This document shows, in pieces, positions 46,995 through 57,330 of a DNA stretch of 64,000 bases. Below the pieces are notes generated by a model, which was not told the origin of the DNA, made no database searches, and saw nothing but the letters and a program-made list of their open reading frames with translations. Source of the stretch: Myxococcales bacterium (GTDB lineage: Bacteria; Myxococcota_A; Polyangia; Haliangiales; Haliangiaceae); assembly GCA_016707895.1 (NCBI GenBank), contig JADJGV010000014.1:62001-126000 (forward strand), given 5' to 3'. Numbering within the stretch: position 1 is the first letter of the stretch; each line of letters starts with the position of its first letter. The position numbers were made by a program, and so were the translations under genes.

Positions 46995-48635
46995 ATGCCC
47001 GAGGTTCTCGTCGGAGGCCACGTCATCGCCCGCCAGCTCAAGGCCGAGGGCACCACCTGCATCTTCACGCTGTGCGGCGGCCACATCGCGCCGATCTACG
47101 ACGGCTGCCTGCGCGAGGGGATCGACATCATCGACACCCGCCACGAGCAGGCCGCGGTCCACGCCGCCGACGGCTGGTCGCGCCTGACCCGCGGCTGCGG
47201 CGTCGCGGTGATCACCGCCGGCCCCGGCGTCACCGACGGCGTGACCGGCGTCGCCAACGCGTTCCAGGCGTCGATCCCGCTGCTGGTGCTGGGCGGCGCG
47301 TCGGAGCTGCGCTTCAAGGGCAAGGGCGCGCTGCAGGAGATGGAGCAGACCTCGCTGCTGGCGCCGATCACCAAGGCCAGCTTCACCGCCACCGATCCCA
47401 AGCGCCTGGCCGAGTACATCCGCACCGGCTTCCGGATCGCCACCTCGGGCGTGCCGGGCCCGGTGTTCATCGAGCTGCCGTTCGACGTGCTGACCAGCCA
47501 GGTCACCGACCCGGCGTTCCCGCCGCCGCCGCGGCCGTGGCCAGCGCAGCCCGGCGACCCGCTCGGCATCGCCGGCGCCGCGCAGCTGATCGCCGCCGCC
47601 GAGAAGCCGATGATCTTCGCCGGCAGCCAGGTGTACTGGGACGGCGCGTGGGCGGAGCTGGTGGCGCTGGCCGAGCGCGCGCAGATCCCGGTGTTCACCA
47701 ACGCGATGGGCCGCGGCTGCATCGACAGCCGCCACCCGCTGGCGTTCTCGCAGGCGCGCAAGAACGCGTTCCGCGGCACCGACCTGGCGATCATCCTGGG
47801 CACGCCGCTCGACTTCCGCGTCGGCTACGGCGCCGGCATCAACGCCAAGGCCAAGATCGTCCAGATCGAGCGCGACCCGACCAAGGTGGCGCAGAACCGC
47901 GACGCCGACGTGGCGATCCTCGGCGACGCCAAGAGCGTGCTCGCGCAGCTGACCGCCGCCACCGCCGCCGCGACCGGCAAGACCGCCGGCTGGATCGAGG
48001 AGCTGCGCGGCGCCGAGACCAAGGCCGTCGGCAAGCTGCTCGACCACGCGGCCTCCGACGCGCGGCCGATCAACCACTACCGCCTGGCCAAGGCCATCGG
48101 CGAGGTGATCGACGACGACACCATCCTGATCGGCGACGGCGGCGACTGCGTGGCGCTCGGCGCCAAGCTGCTCCACCGCAACAAGCCCGGCACGTGGATG
48201 GACCCGGGGCCGCTGGGCTGCCTCGGCATCGGCGCGCCGTTCGCGCTCGCCGCCAAGAAGCTGCACCCCGACAAGAAGGTGGTGGTGCTGTCGGGCGACG
48301 GCAGCTTCGGCCTCAACGGCTTCGACTTCGAGACCGCGGTGCGGTGGAACCTGCCGATGTGCGTGGTGGTCGCCAACGACGCCGCGTGGGGGCAGATCCG
48401 CGGCCCCCAGGTGATGATCTTCGGCGCGGCGCGCTCGCCGGCGACCAAGCTGGCGCCGACCCGCTACGACCTCGTCGTCGAGGCGTTCGGCGGCAAGGGC
48501 TACCACGTCGAGGATCCCGCCGACCTGGTGCCGACCTTGCGCGCGGCGCTGGCCCACCCCGGCGTGACCTGCGTCAACGTCAGCGTCGATCCCGACTTCG
48601 TCGTGAAGAGCGGCGCCGCGAAGCTGACGGTCTGA
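46995..48635 (+). CDS. thiamine diphosphate-dependent enzyme, acetolactate synthase/acyl-CoA lyase-like
   Basis: ThDP enzyme of 546 residues with the three-domain layout (PYR about 1-165, central about 190-320, PP about 365-540). The cofactor-activating Glu is E51 in DTRHEQAAVHAADGW. The ThDP/Mg motif is GDGSFGLNGFDFETAVR ending in VVANDAAWGQ. The sequence resembles acetolactate synthases, oxalyl-CoA decarboxylases and 2-hydroxyacyl-CoA lyases; the actual substrate cannot be set from the sequence. No ilvN, frc or other pathway gene is adjacent. It is divergent from the Lgt-like gene and is followed by a small membrane protein two bases later. Confidence 0.85.
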   Translation: MPEVLVGGHVIARQLKAEGTTCIFTLCGGHIAPIYDGCLREGIDIIDTRHEQAAVHAADGWSRLTRGCGVAVITAGPGVTDGVTGVANAFQASIPLLVLGGASELRFKGKGALQEMEQTSLLAPITKASFTATDPKRLAEYIRTGFRIATSGVPGPVFIELPFDVLTSQVTDPAFPPPPRPWPAQPGDPLGIAGAAQLIAAAEKPMIFAGSQVYWDGAWAELVALAERAQIPVFTNAMGRGCIDSRHPLAFSQARKNAFRGTDLAIILGTPLDFRVGYGAGINAKAKIVQIERDPTKVAQNRDADVAILGDAKSVLAQLTAATAAATGKTAGWIEELRGAETKAVGKLLDHAASDARPINHYRLAKAIGEVIDDDTILIGDGGDCVALGAKLLHRNKPGTWMDPGPLGCLGIGAPFALAAKKLHPDKKVVVLSGDGSFGLNGFDFETAVRWNLPMCVVVANDAAWGQIRGPQVMIFGAARSPATKLAPTRYDLVVEAFGGKGYHVEDPADLVPTLRAALAHPGVTCVNVSVDPDFVVKSGAAKLTV

Positions 48636-48637
48636 CC

Positions 48638-48898
48638 ATGGTCTGGGAACCCTTCGCGCTGGCCGTGCTGTTCGGGCTGTTGATCTCGGCCGGCATCTAC
48701 TTCGTCGTGATGTGGCCGCAGGTCGCGCCCGACGACGACGCGCTCGACGCCGCCGACCCGCCGGGCGCGCTGGCGGTCGCGGCGGTGTCCCCGGTGGCCG
48801 ACAGCCCGCTGGCCGACAGCCCGGTGACCGACGCGCCGGTGGCCGACGCACCAGCGGCCGACGCCGCCGCGCCGGCCGAGCCGCCGGCCGCGGGCTGA
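48638..48898 (+). CDS. small membrane protein with Ala/Asp/Pro tail
   Basis: Protein of 86 residues starting 2 bases after the ThDP enzyme stop. One hydrophobic helix (FALAVLFGLLISAGIYFVVM) at residues ~6-25, then an acidic Asp/Ala/Pro tail with short repeats (VADSPLADSPVTDAPVADAP). The tail would be periplasmic or cytoplasmic depending on orientation. No known family. The overlap-like spacing suggests cotranscription with the enzyme; function unknown. Confidence 0.55.
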   Translation: MVWEPFALAVLFGLLISAGIYFVVMWPQVAPDDDALDAADPPGALAVAAVSPVADSPLADSPVTDAPVADAPAADAAAPAEPPAAG

Positions 48899-48919
48899 TC
48901 GCCGCGCTACACTGGACCG

Positions 48920-50299
48920 ATGGCAGGTCGCCTGGCCCTCGCCGTCGTCGCCGCGCTCGCCGCGGCGCCGTCGCTGGCGGCCGCCCGCCCGGGGCGGATC
49001 GTCGCGGTCGAGCACGCCGCGGTGACGCCGACCCTGGGCCGCGCCGACGCGCCGGTCACCGTCGACCTGTACTTCGTGCCCGGCGCTGAGCCCAGCCATG
49101 TCGCGTACCGCGCCGTGCGCGAGCTGGCGCAGCGCCACCCGGCGCGCGTGCGGGCGCGCTTCTGGCCGCGGGCGGTGGGCGCGCGGCAGGGCGCGCCGGC
49201 GCTGGCCCTCGCCGCCCACCGCATCGGGAAGTTCTTCGCGTACATGGACGCGCTGGCCGCCGCCTCGCCGCCGCTGGGGCCGGCCGGCAGCCTCGCGTTG
49301 GCCGTCGAGCTCGGCCTCGATCGCGACGTCGCCGCGCGGGCGTCGCGCGATCCGGCGCTGGCCGCCGCGCTGGCGGCCGCCGATCATCGTGCGTTCCGGG
49401 TGCCGGCGATGCAGGCGGTCGAGATCGTCTTCAACGGCCAGCCGATGGCGCGCGGCGGCGGGGCGACCAACCAGCTCGAGCAGGCGTACCGGGTGGCGCT
49501 GGTCGAGGCGCGGCTGGCGGCGGTGCAGGGCCTGACCGGCGGGCCGCTGCGCCGCTGGGGCCGCCTGCACACCTACTGCGCCGACGGGGCCGACGACGAC
49601 GGCGCCGACGCGCTGGCCGCCGACGCGCCGCCGCGCTACGCGTGGTCGCTGGCGCGCCTGCTCGACGCGGGCACCGCCTGCGCCGCGCGGCCGCCCCAGC
49701 CGGCGCGGATCGACGACCCGCTGCTCGCCGACGGCGATCCGCCGGCGCCGCGGCTGCTGGCCGCGCCGCTGCCCACCGCGGGCGCGCCGGCGCTGGGGCC
49801 CCCGGGGGCGGCGGTGCCGATCGTCGTCGCGTGCAACCCGCGCGGCGACGCGTGCCGCGCGCAGCTGTCGGCGCTGGCGACGCTGGTCGACGTCTACGAG
49901 GGCGAGGTGCGGCTGAGCTGGACCCCGTTCGTCGACCTCGGCTTCGAGGCGGCCGCCGACGACGTCGCGCTGGCCGGCGCCGCGCTGTGCGCCGCCGAGC
50001 TGGGCGACGGCTGGCCGTTCGCCAGCGATCCGCCGGGCGTGCGCCGGGAGCCGCCGGGCCTGGCCGACCTGGCCCGCGAGGCCCACGTCGACGCCGACGA
50101 GGTCGCCGCCTGCGTCGCCGGCAGCGGCGATCGGGTGCGGACGCTGGTGGCCGCCGCCGAGCGGGCCGGGGTGGCGGCCGGGCCGACCGTGATCGTCGGC
50201 GGCCGGGCCTACATCGGCGGCTTCGTCGACGCCCGCGCCGCGGCGCTGGTCGTCGAGGCGGCCCTGGCGCCGGGCCTGCTCGAGCAGCTCGCGCCATAG
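48920..50299 (+). CDS. exported tandem DsbA-fold (thioredoxin-like) protein
   Basis: Protein of 459 residues with a signal peptide (LALAVVAALAAAPSLAAARP). It holds two DsbA-like domains. The first, about 38-195, has APVTVDLYFVPGAEPSHVAY, where the redox pair of DsbA is missing, and ends in FRVPAMQAVEIVFNGQPMARG. The second, about 290-455, has CNPRGDACRAQLSAL, a C-X6-C instead of C-X2-C, and the conserved cis-Pro-like AGPTVIVGGRAYIGGFVDA. The domain layout suggests a periplasmic chaperone or inactive disulfide-like protein rather than an oxidase. The substrate is unknown. The call rests on fold-like motifs, not on a search. Confidence 0.65.
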   Translation: MAGRLALAVVAALAAAPSLAAARPGRIVAVEHAAVTPTLGRADAPVTVDLYFVPGAEPSHVAYRAVRELAQRHPARVRARFWPRAVGARQGAPALALAAHRIGKFFAYMDALAAASPPLGPAGSLALAVELGLDRDVAARASRDPALAAALAAADHRAFRVPAMQAVEIVFNGQPMARGGGATNQLEQAYRVALVEARLAAVQGLTGGPLRRWGRLHTYCADGADDDGADALAADAPPRYAWSLARLLDAGTACAARPPQPARIDDPLLADGDPPAPRLLAAPLPTAGAPALGPPGAAVPIVVACNPRGDACRAQLSALATLVDVYEGEVRLSWTPFVDLGFEAAADDVALAGAALCAAELGDGWPFASDPPGVRREPPGLADLAREAHVDADEVAACVAGSGDRVRTLVAAAERAGVAAGPTVIVGGRAYIGGFVDARAAALVVEAALAPGLLEQLAP

Positions 50300-50349
50300 C
50301 CGCCCGGGTGGTTTGACCGCCCGGGGAAGCCCGTGCGACGATCGCCGCG

Positions 50350-51651
<1,302 letters not shown>

Positions 51652-51689
51652 GCGCGGCGATGCCGCGCGATCCCTGCTAGGGTGCGCGC

Positions 51690-52220
51690 ATGTTGCCCGG
51701 ACCGCTCGCGAAGCTGATGCCGTCGCTCGATGGCGACAAGAACCTGGTGCGCGAGGCGTGGAACCTCATGGCGGGCTTGCCCGGAGGCAAGGCGCTGTTC
51801 TCGAAGCTGATCGGCCGGATGGCGCCGTACACTGGCTCGATCGGCGCCCGCATCACGGCGCTGCGGCCCGGGTTCTGCCAGGCGCAGCTCGAGGATCGTA
51901 AGGAGGTGCGCAACCACCTGCAGTGCGTGCACGCGGTCGCGCTGGTCAACCTGGCCGAGCTGGCCGGCAACGCCGGGCTGGCCTACGCGCTGCCCGACGA
52001 CGCGCGCTTCATCGTCGCCGGCCTGTCGATCGAGTACATCAAGAAGGCGCGCGGCACGATCACCGCCACCAGCGAGAGCCCGATCCCGCCGTCGAGCGCG
52101 CGCGCCGAGTTCGACGTGCCGGTCACCCTCACCGACGCGAGCGGCGAGGTCGTCGCCCGCGCGACGCTGCGCACGCTGGTCGGTCCCAAGCGCGCGCCGG
52201 CCCGCGCCGACGTGAACTGA
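51690..52220 (+). CDS. DUF4442-type hotdog-fold protein
   Basis: Soluble protein of 176 residues with a hotdog-like pattern: a long helix near the N-terminus (WNLMAGLPGGKALFSKLIGR), then RNHLQCVHAVALVNLAELAGNAGLAY, corresponding to the 'N...H..A...l.E...G' helix of PaaI/DUF4442 proteins. A beta sheet ends the protein. These usually act as acyl-CoA thioesterases or bind acyl-CoA. No catalytic residue can be set with confidence. It starts 38 bases after the phosphatase gene. Confidence 0.7.
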   Translation: MLPGPLAKLMPSLDGDKNLVREAWNLMAGLPGGKALFSKLIGRMAPYTGSIGARITALRPGFCQAQLEDRKEVRNHLQCVHAVALVNLAELAGNAGLAYALPDDARFIVAGLSIEYIKKARGTITATSESPIPPSSARAEFDVPVTLTDASGEVVARATLRTLVGPKRAPARADVN

Positions 52221-52250
52221 ACCGCGCGGGCCCGGACCCGCGCGCGCCGC

Positions 52251-52637
52251 CTACTCGGCGATCGCGACCGGTTCGTCGATGTCGTCGAGCGTGATCTTGC
52301 GCAGCGCGGGCGTCGGCGACGCCGCCGCGACCGGCGGGTTCGGCAGGAACAGCATCGCCGGCGGATCGCCGCACTGCTTGCCGTTGGCGTCGATCGGCTG
52401 CAGCTGGTACGCGCCCTCGACGTTGCCGACCTCGGCGACGAACTCGTCGCGGGTCACCAGCGCCGGCAACCGCAGCGGCTGGCCGTCGCGGTACAGCCGC
52501 GACCACAGCTTGCCCTCGGTGGGCTGGAAGTAGACCTGGAACGCGACCGTCGGGCCGAGGCGGTAGGTCCGCCCGCGCTGATCGGTCAACCACATCCGCC
52601 GGGGTCGTCCCGGCCGTGATCCCTTGGGCCAAGGCAT
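52251..52637 (-). CDS. hypothetical protein
   Basis: Soluble protein of 128 residues, basic at the N-terminus (PWPKGSRPGRPRRMW) and acidic at the C-terminus (LDDIDEPVAIAE). The middle has beta-like segments (GPTVAFQVYFQPTEGKLWSRLY) and a Pro-rich linker. No recognised family and no signal peptide. I used ATG 52637; a GTG at 52643 would add two residues. It ends 30 bases from the convergent hotdog gene. Function unknown. Confidence 0.55.
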   Translation of the reverse strand: MPWPKGSRPGRPRRMWLTDQRGRTYRLGPTVAFQVYFQPTEGKLWSRLYRDGQPLRLPALVTRDEFVAEVGNVEGAYQLQPIDANGKQCGDPPAMLFLPNPPVAAASPTPALRKITLDDIDEPVAIAE

Positions 52638-52821
52638 GATCACAGCATAGCTCGGATCGTCGCACCGATCCAGCAGGGCCGCTCCGAATCTGCCGATTCA
52701 GCGAGCGCCTGATCGGCCCGCGCCCGCTCTCGACTCAAGGCCAGGCCCGCTTCACCGCCGGCCGGTGAGCCAGACATCGGTCGGTCCAGGATCTCGATCC
52801 CGGCCGACCGCCCCGGGTTCC

Positions 52822-53331
52822 TCAATTCCGGGTCGCGGTCATGACCTCGAGGCTGCCGCAGGTGAGCTGGCCGGCGTCGAGGGCCGCCTTGGCCTCGTCG
52901 GTGGTACACGCGGTGCCGGTGATGCTGTCCTTGGTGTTGACGCGGGTCTCGATCGTGAGCGTGCCGTCGTCGGCGAGGAGCGCGGTCGAGACCGTCGCGC
53001 CGAGGCTGCACGCGATGGCGTCGCCGGACGCGACGTAGATCTGCGCCTCGTAGCCGCCCGGGATCGCCTTGGCGTAGGACAGGTCGAACAGCGACGTGGT
53101 CTCGCAGGTCCCGGGGGCGGAGCACGGCGCCCACTGGTAGTACTCCTGGCCGAACAGCGTCTCGCGGGTGAACTGGATGTACGGCGGATCGGTGACGACC
53201 GCGCCGGGCGTGCACCCGGTGTTGTTCTCGGTGTGGCTGGTCACGCGCCACAGCCCGACCAGGTCGGGGCCCTCCGAGGTCTCGGTGCAGGCGGCAACCA
53301 GGGCGAGGCAAGCGAGGGCGGTCAGGCGCAT
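52822..53331 (-). CDS. small lipoprotein
   Basis: Lipoprotein of 169 residues. Signal peptide MRLTALACLALVAACTET with lipobox VAAC. The start has GGAGG three bases before the ATG. The mature part begins SEGPDLVGLWRVTSHTENN, a lipocalin-like 'GLWRVTSH' opening, and ends with a stretch containing several Cys (CSLGATV, ACTTDEAKAALDAGQLTC) that could pair. A lipocalin-like fold is possible but not assured. It is divergent from the deacetylase gene with an 82-base gap. Confidence 0.7.
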   Translation of the reverse strand: MRLTALACLALVAACTETSEGPDLVGLWRVTSHTENNTGCTPGAVVTDPPYIQFTRETLFGQEYYQWAPCSAPGTCETTSLFDLSYAKAIPGGYEAQIYVASGDAIACSLGATVSTALLADDGTLTIETRVNTKDSITGTACTTDEAKAALDAGQLTCGSLEVMTATRN

Positions 53332-53413
53332 GGATCCTCCGGAACGGCGTCGCCACCGTACCACGCCCTGCAAACCACACCGTGGCGGTCATGTGGCGGG
53401 CCGGCATCGTGTA

Positions 53414-54486
<1,073 letters not shown>

Positions 54487-54490
<4 letters not shown>

Positions 54491-56013
54491 CCTACGCCCA
54501 GGCCCAGCCGGCTGCGCCGGTGCAGTTCGGTTCGCGCTACTGGCTGCTGCGGCCGCTGGCCACCGGCGGCATGGCCGAGATCTACCTCGCGCGGCAGAAC
54601 GCGATGGCCGGCTTCGACAAGGAGGTCGTGATCAAGCGCCTCAAGCCGGAGCTGGCCAGCGATCCGCGGATCGTCGAGATGTTCCTCGACGAGGCCCGCA
54701 TCGGCGCGGTGCTGAACCACCCGAACATCGTCCACGTCTACGACGTCGACGAGGAGGGCGGCATCCCGTACATCGCGATGGAGTACATCGTCGGCGAGGA
54801 GCTCAACGAGCTGTGCCGGCGCGGGCTCGGCCTCGGGCGGTTCCTGCCGCTCGAGCACGCGGTCGAGCTGATCCGCCAGGCCGCCGCCGGCATGGGCTAC
54901 TTCCACGCCAAGCGCGGCAGCGAGGGCTCCGCGTTCGCCGGGCAGGGGCTCGAGATCGTCCACTGCGACATCTCGCCGACCAACCTGCTGGTCACCGAGG
55001 ACGGCTTCCTCAAGCTGATCGATTTCGGCATCGCCCGCTCGAAGGATCAGCGGCCCCGCGAGGAGGGCATGATCCCGGGCAAGCTGTCGTACATGTCGCC
55101 CGAGCAGGCGACCCGCGGCGTCGTCGACTACCGCTCCGACATCTTCTCGCTGGGCGTCGTGCTGTACGAGATCACCGTCGGCCGCCGCCTGTTCAAGGGG
55201 CCGGCCCACGAGGTGGTGCGGCGCCTGACCGAGGGCGAGATCGAGGCGCCGACCTTCGTCAAGCGCGACTTCCCCGGGCAGCTCGAGGGCATCATCATGC
55301 GCGCCCTCGAGCGCCACCCCGAGAGCCGCTACCCGAGCGCGTACGACCTGGCCGACGAGCTCGAGGGCTTCTTGCGCGACGCGCGCCTGCACTCGGGGCC
55401 GGTGCGGATCGCCCGCTACCTCGACGAGCTGGCCGAGGCCGCCGGCGGCCAGCGCCGCCCCGAGCTGATCGCCGAGTCGGACCTGGCCAAGATCGACGAG
55501 GAGCTCGACTTCGACGGCAAGATGTTCGACGGCTACCAGGCCGCGCCCGATCAGCCCAAGAGCGAGTGGGACGAGTACCAGGAGGCCGACGCCGAGGTGG
55601 CCGCCGCGCTCGGGCTCGAGCTCGAGCAGCTGCGGCTGATGCGCACGCCGGTGCCGCACCGGGGCGACGACGGCGAGCTGTCGTTGCCGCTGCCGGCGCC
55701 GCGCGACTCGGTGCCGGAGCCGGCGACCTGGGCCCCGGCGCCCGAGCCCGGCGACATCACCGCGCGCCGCGAGCGGCAGATCGCGCCGACGCCGGTGCCG
55801 CCGGTGGCGGTGACTGCTGCGCCTGCGCCTGCGCCTGCGCCTCCGCCGCTGGCCCCGCTCGTGCCGCCGACGATCGCGGCGCCGGCGCCGCTGGCCGTGC
55901 CCGCCCCGACCCCGATCGCGGCCGCCGCGCCGCCGCGCAGCCTGACGCCGGTGCTGGTGCTCGGCATCTCGGCCGGCATCGCGCTCGGCATCCTGGTCAG
56001 CCGCCTCCTGTGA
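54487..56013 (+). CDS. membrane Ser/Thr protein kinase (Hanks type)
   Basis: Eukaryotic-type kinase of 508 residues. Domain about 18-290: Gly-rich loop LATGGMAEIYLAR, catalytic Lys50 in VVIKRLK, catalytic loop HCDISPTNLL with Asp161 (HCD instead of HRD; N in place), DFGIARS at D179, APE-like MSPEQA. A Pro/Ala-rich linker of about 390-480 contains a (CTGCGC)-type hexamer repeat. A single C-terminal helix (LTPVLVLGISAGIALGILVSRLL) anchors it in the membrane with the kinase in the cytoplasm and almost nothing outside. The substrate is unknown. Its start overlaps the deacetylase stop. The PP2C phosphatase at 50350 is a possible counterpart. Confidence 0.92.
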
Positions 56014-56061
56014 GCGGGGCGCGTTGCGGCACGGCCGCGGCGCGTCTGGTAGGTTGAGATC

Positions 56062-57195
56062 GTGCAGCTCCGGGTCGCGCTCGTGCTGGTCGGCCTCGCG
56101 GCCTGCGGCGGCGACAAGGCGCCGACCACCGAGCGGCGCGAGGCGCCGACCCGGCGGGTGATCGAGCCGCCGCACGGCGACGTCCGCGCGCTGCCGCCCC
56201 ACGCGGTCACCGCCGACGGCGTCGGCCCGTTCAAGCTGCGCATGGCGATGACCGAGTGCGCCGCGTCGCTGCCGCCCGGCACCCGGATGTCGCTGCTGCA
56301 GATCCCCGGCGTGGTCGATCACAGCGTGCTGCGCGACGCCGGGCTGATCATCGGCGGCGCGCGCAGCGGCGCGACCTCGTACATCGCGGTGATCCGGGTG
56401 GCGATCGCGCGCACCGGCGACGGCATCGGCGTCGGCACCGACCGCGCCGCGCTCGAGCGCGCGCTGGGGCCGGCGGTCGGCGATCCGGAGACCGTGCGCG
56501 ATCCCGGCCTGTGGGTCGGCGCCGGCCTGCCCGGCGCGCGCTTCGTGCTGTACGCCGATCGGGTCGGCGCGCTGGTGCTGTCGCCGCCGCCGGTGCGGGG
56601 CCCGGCGCCCGACGACGGCTGCGTGCGCCCCGACCTGGCCGACGTGGTCGGCCTGCCCGCGACCGCCCGCGGCGCGTGCCTCGACGGCGCCCAGGCGATC
56701 GCCGCCGCCGACGAGCAGGTGGTGGCGCTGGCGACCGCCGACGGCAAGGTGAAGCGGGTCGCGGCGGCCGACGTGCCCGGGCTGCGCTGGGCCGCGCCGA
56801 TCCGCGGGTCGGCCGGCGTCGACGAGGTGGTCGCGGTGGCCGAGCGGGTCACGGCCGACGGCCGCACCGCGGTGGTCCAGGTGCTGGCGCTCGAGGGTGG
56901 CCGGCTGGTGCGCCTCGGCGAGGTCGACGCGTTCCGGCTGTCGGAGACCAGCGCCGGCTGGATCGGCGCGCGCCTGGCCGATCTCGAGGTGCGGCTCGAG
57001 ATCACCCGGGTCGGCGACGAGTTGACCATCGGCGGCCTGCTGATCCACGGCGGCACCACCGCGGTGATCGACGCCGCCCCGCTGTCGCCGGTGCCGCTGC
57101 GGCTGAGCCGGCGGCCGCCCGACCGCGGGCGGCTGGACGCCGGGGTCGCGGCCGAGGCCGACGCCGGGGTGCCCGCCGACGGTCGGACCCGCTGA
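56062..57195 (+). CDS. lipoprotein of unknown function
   Basis: Lipoprotein of 377 residues from GTG 56062. Signal peptide with lipobox LAAC (VALVLVGLAACGGDK). The mature part has an N-terminal linker (EAPTRRVIEPPHGD) and then beta-rich sequence with repeated 'ADGRTAVVQVLALEGGRLVRLGE' type segments and an acidic/Ala tail (GVAAEADAGVPADG). No family recognised. It follows the kinase by 48 bases on the same strand and may be part of the same signalling unit, but this is positional inference only. Confidence 0.7.
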   Translation: MQLRVALVLVGLAACGGDKAPTTERREAPTRRVIEPPHGDVRALPPHAVTADGVGPFKLRMAMTECAASLPPGTRMSLLQIPGVVDHSVLRDAGLIIGGARSGATSYIAVIRVAIARTGDGIGVGTDRAALERALGPAVGDPETVRDPGLWVGAGLPGARFVLYADRVGALVLSPPPVRGPAPDDGCVRPDLADVVGLPATARGACLDGAQAIAAADEQVVALATADGKVKRVAAADVPGLRWAAPIRGSAGVDEVVAVAERVTADGRTAVVQVLALEGGRLVRLGEVDAFRLSETSAGWIGARLADLEVRLEITRVGDELTIGGLLIHGGTTAVIDAAPLSPVPLRLSRRPPDRGRLDAGVAAEADAGVPADGRTR

Positions 57196-57217
57196 CCGCG
57201 ATCGCTCCCTCAGACCT

Positions 57218-57248
57218 TTGCGATCCGTCCGCGACTTCTGCACAATAT
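57218..57248 (+). promoter_or_regulatory. candidate promoter before the GltJ-like gene
   Basis: An AT-rich patch in an otherwise GC-rich gap: TTGCGA at 57218-57223 and ACAATA/CAATAT at 57242-57248 with an 18-19 base spacer. It is the most promoter-like sequence in the 135-base gap before the ATG at 57331. The match is weak. Confidence 0.3.
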
Positions 57249-57330
57249 CGAAGTTGCCAGCGCTGCCTTCGGATCGACTCGACCGCGTACTCCGCCCGCG
57301 CGGCGGTAGCGCGCGCGCTGCTCGGCGCCC

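Noticed and set aside
52686..52699. GAATC/GATTC small inverted repeat
   Set aside because: Only a 5-bp stem with no T-run or partner; expected by chance.
55815..55845. CTGCGC hexamer repeat considered as a regulatory or mobile repeat
   Set aside because: It stays in frame and encodes the Ala/Pro linker of the kinase; ordinary low-complexity coding sequence.
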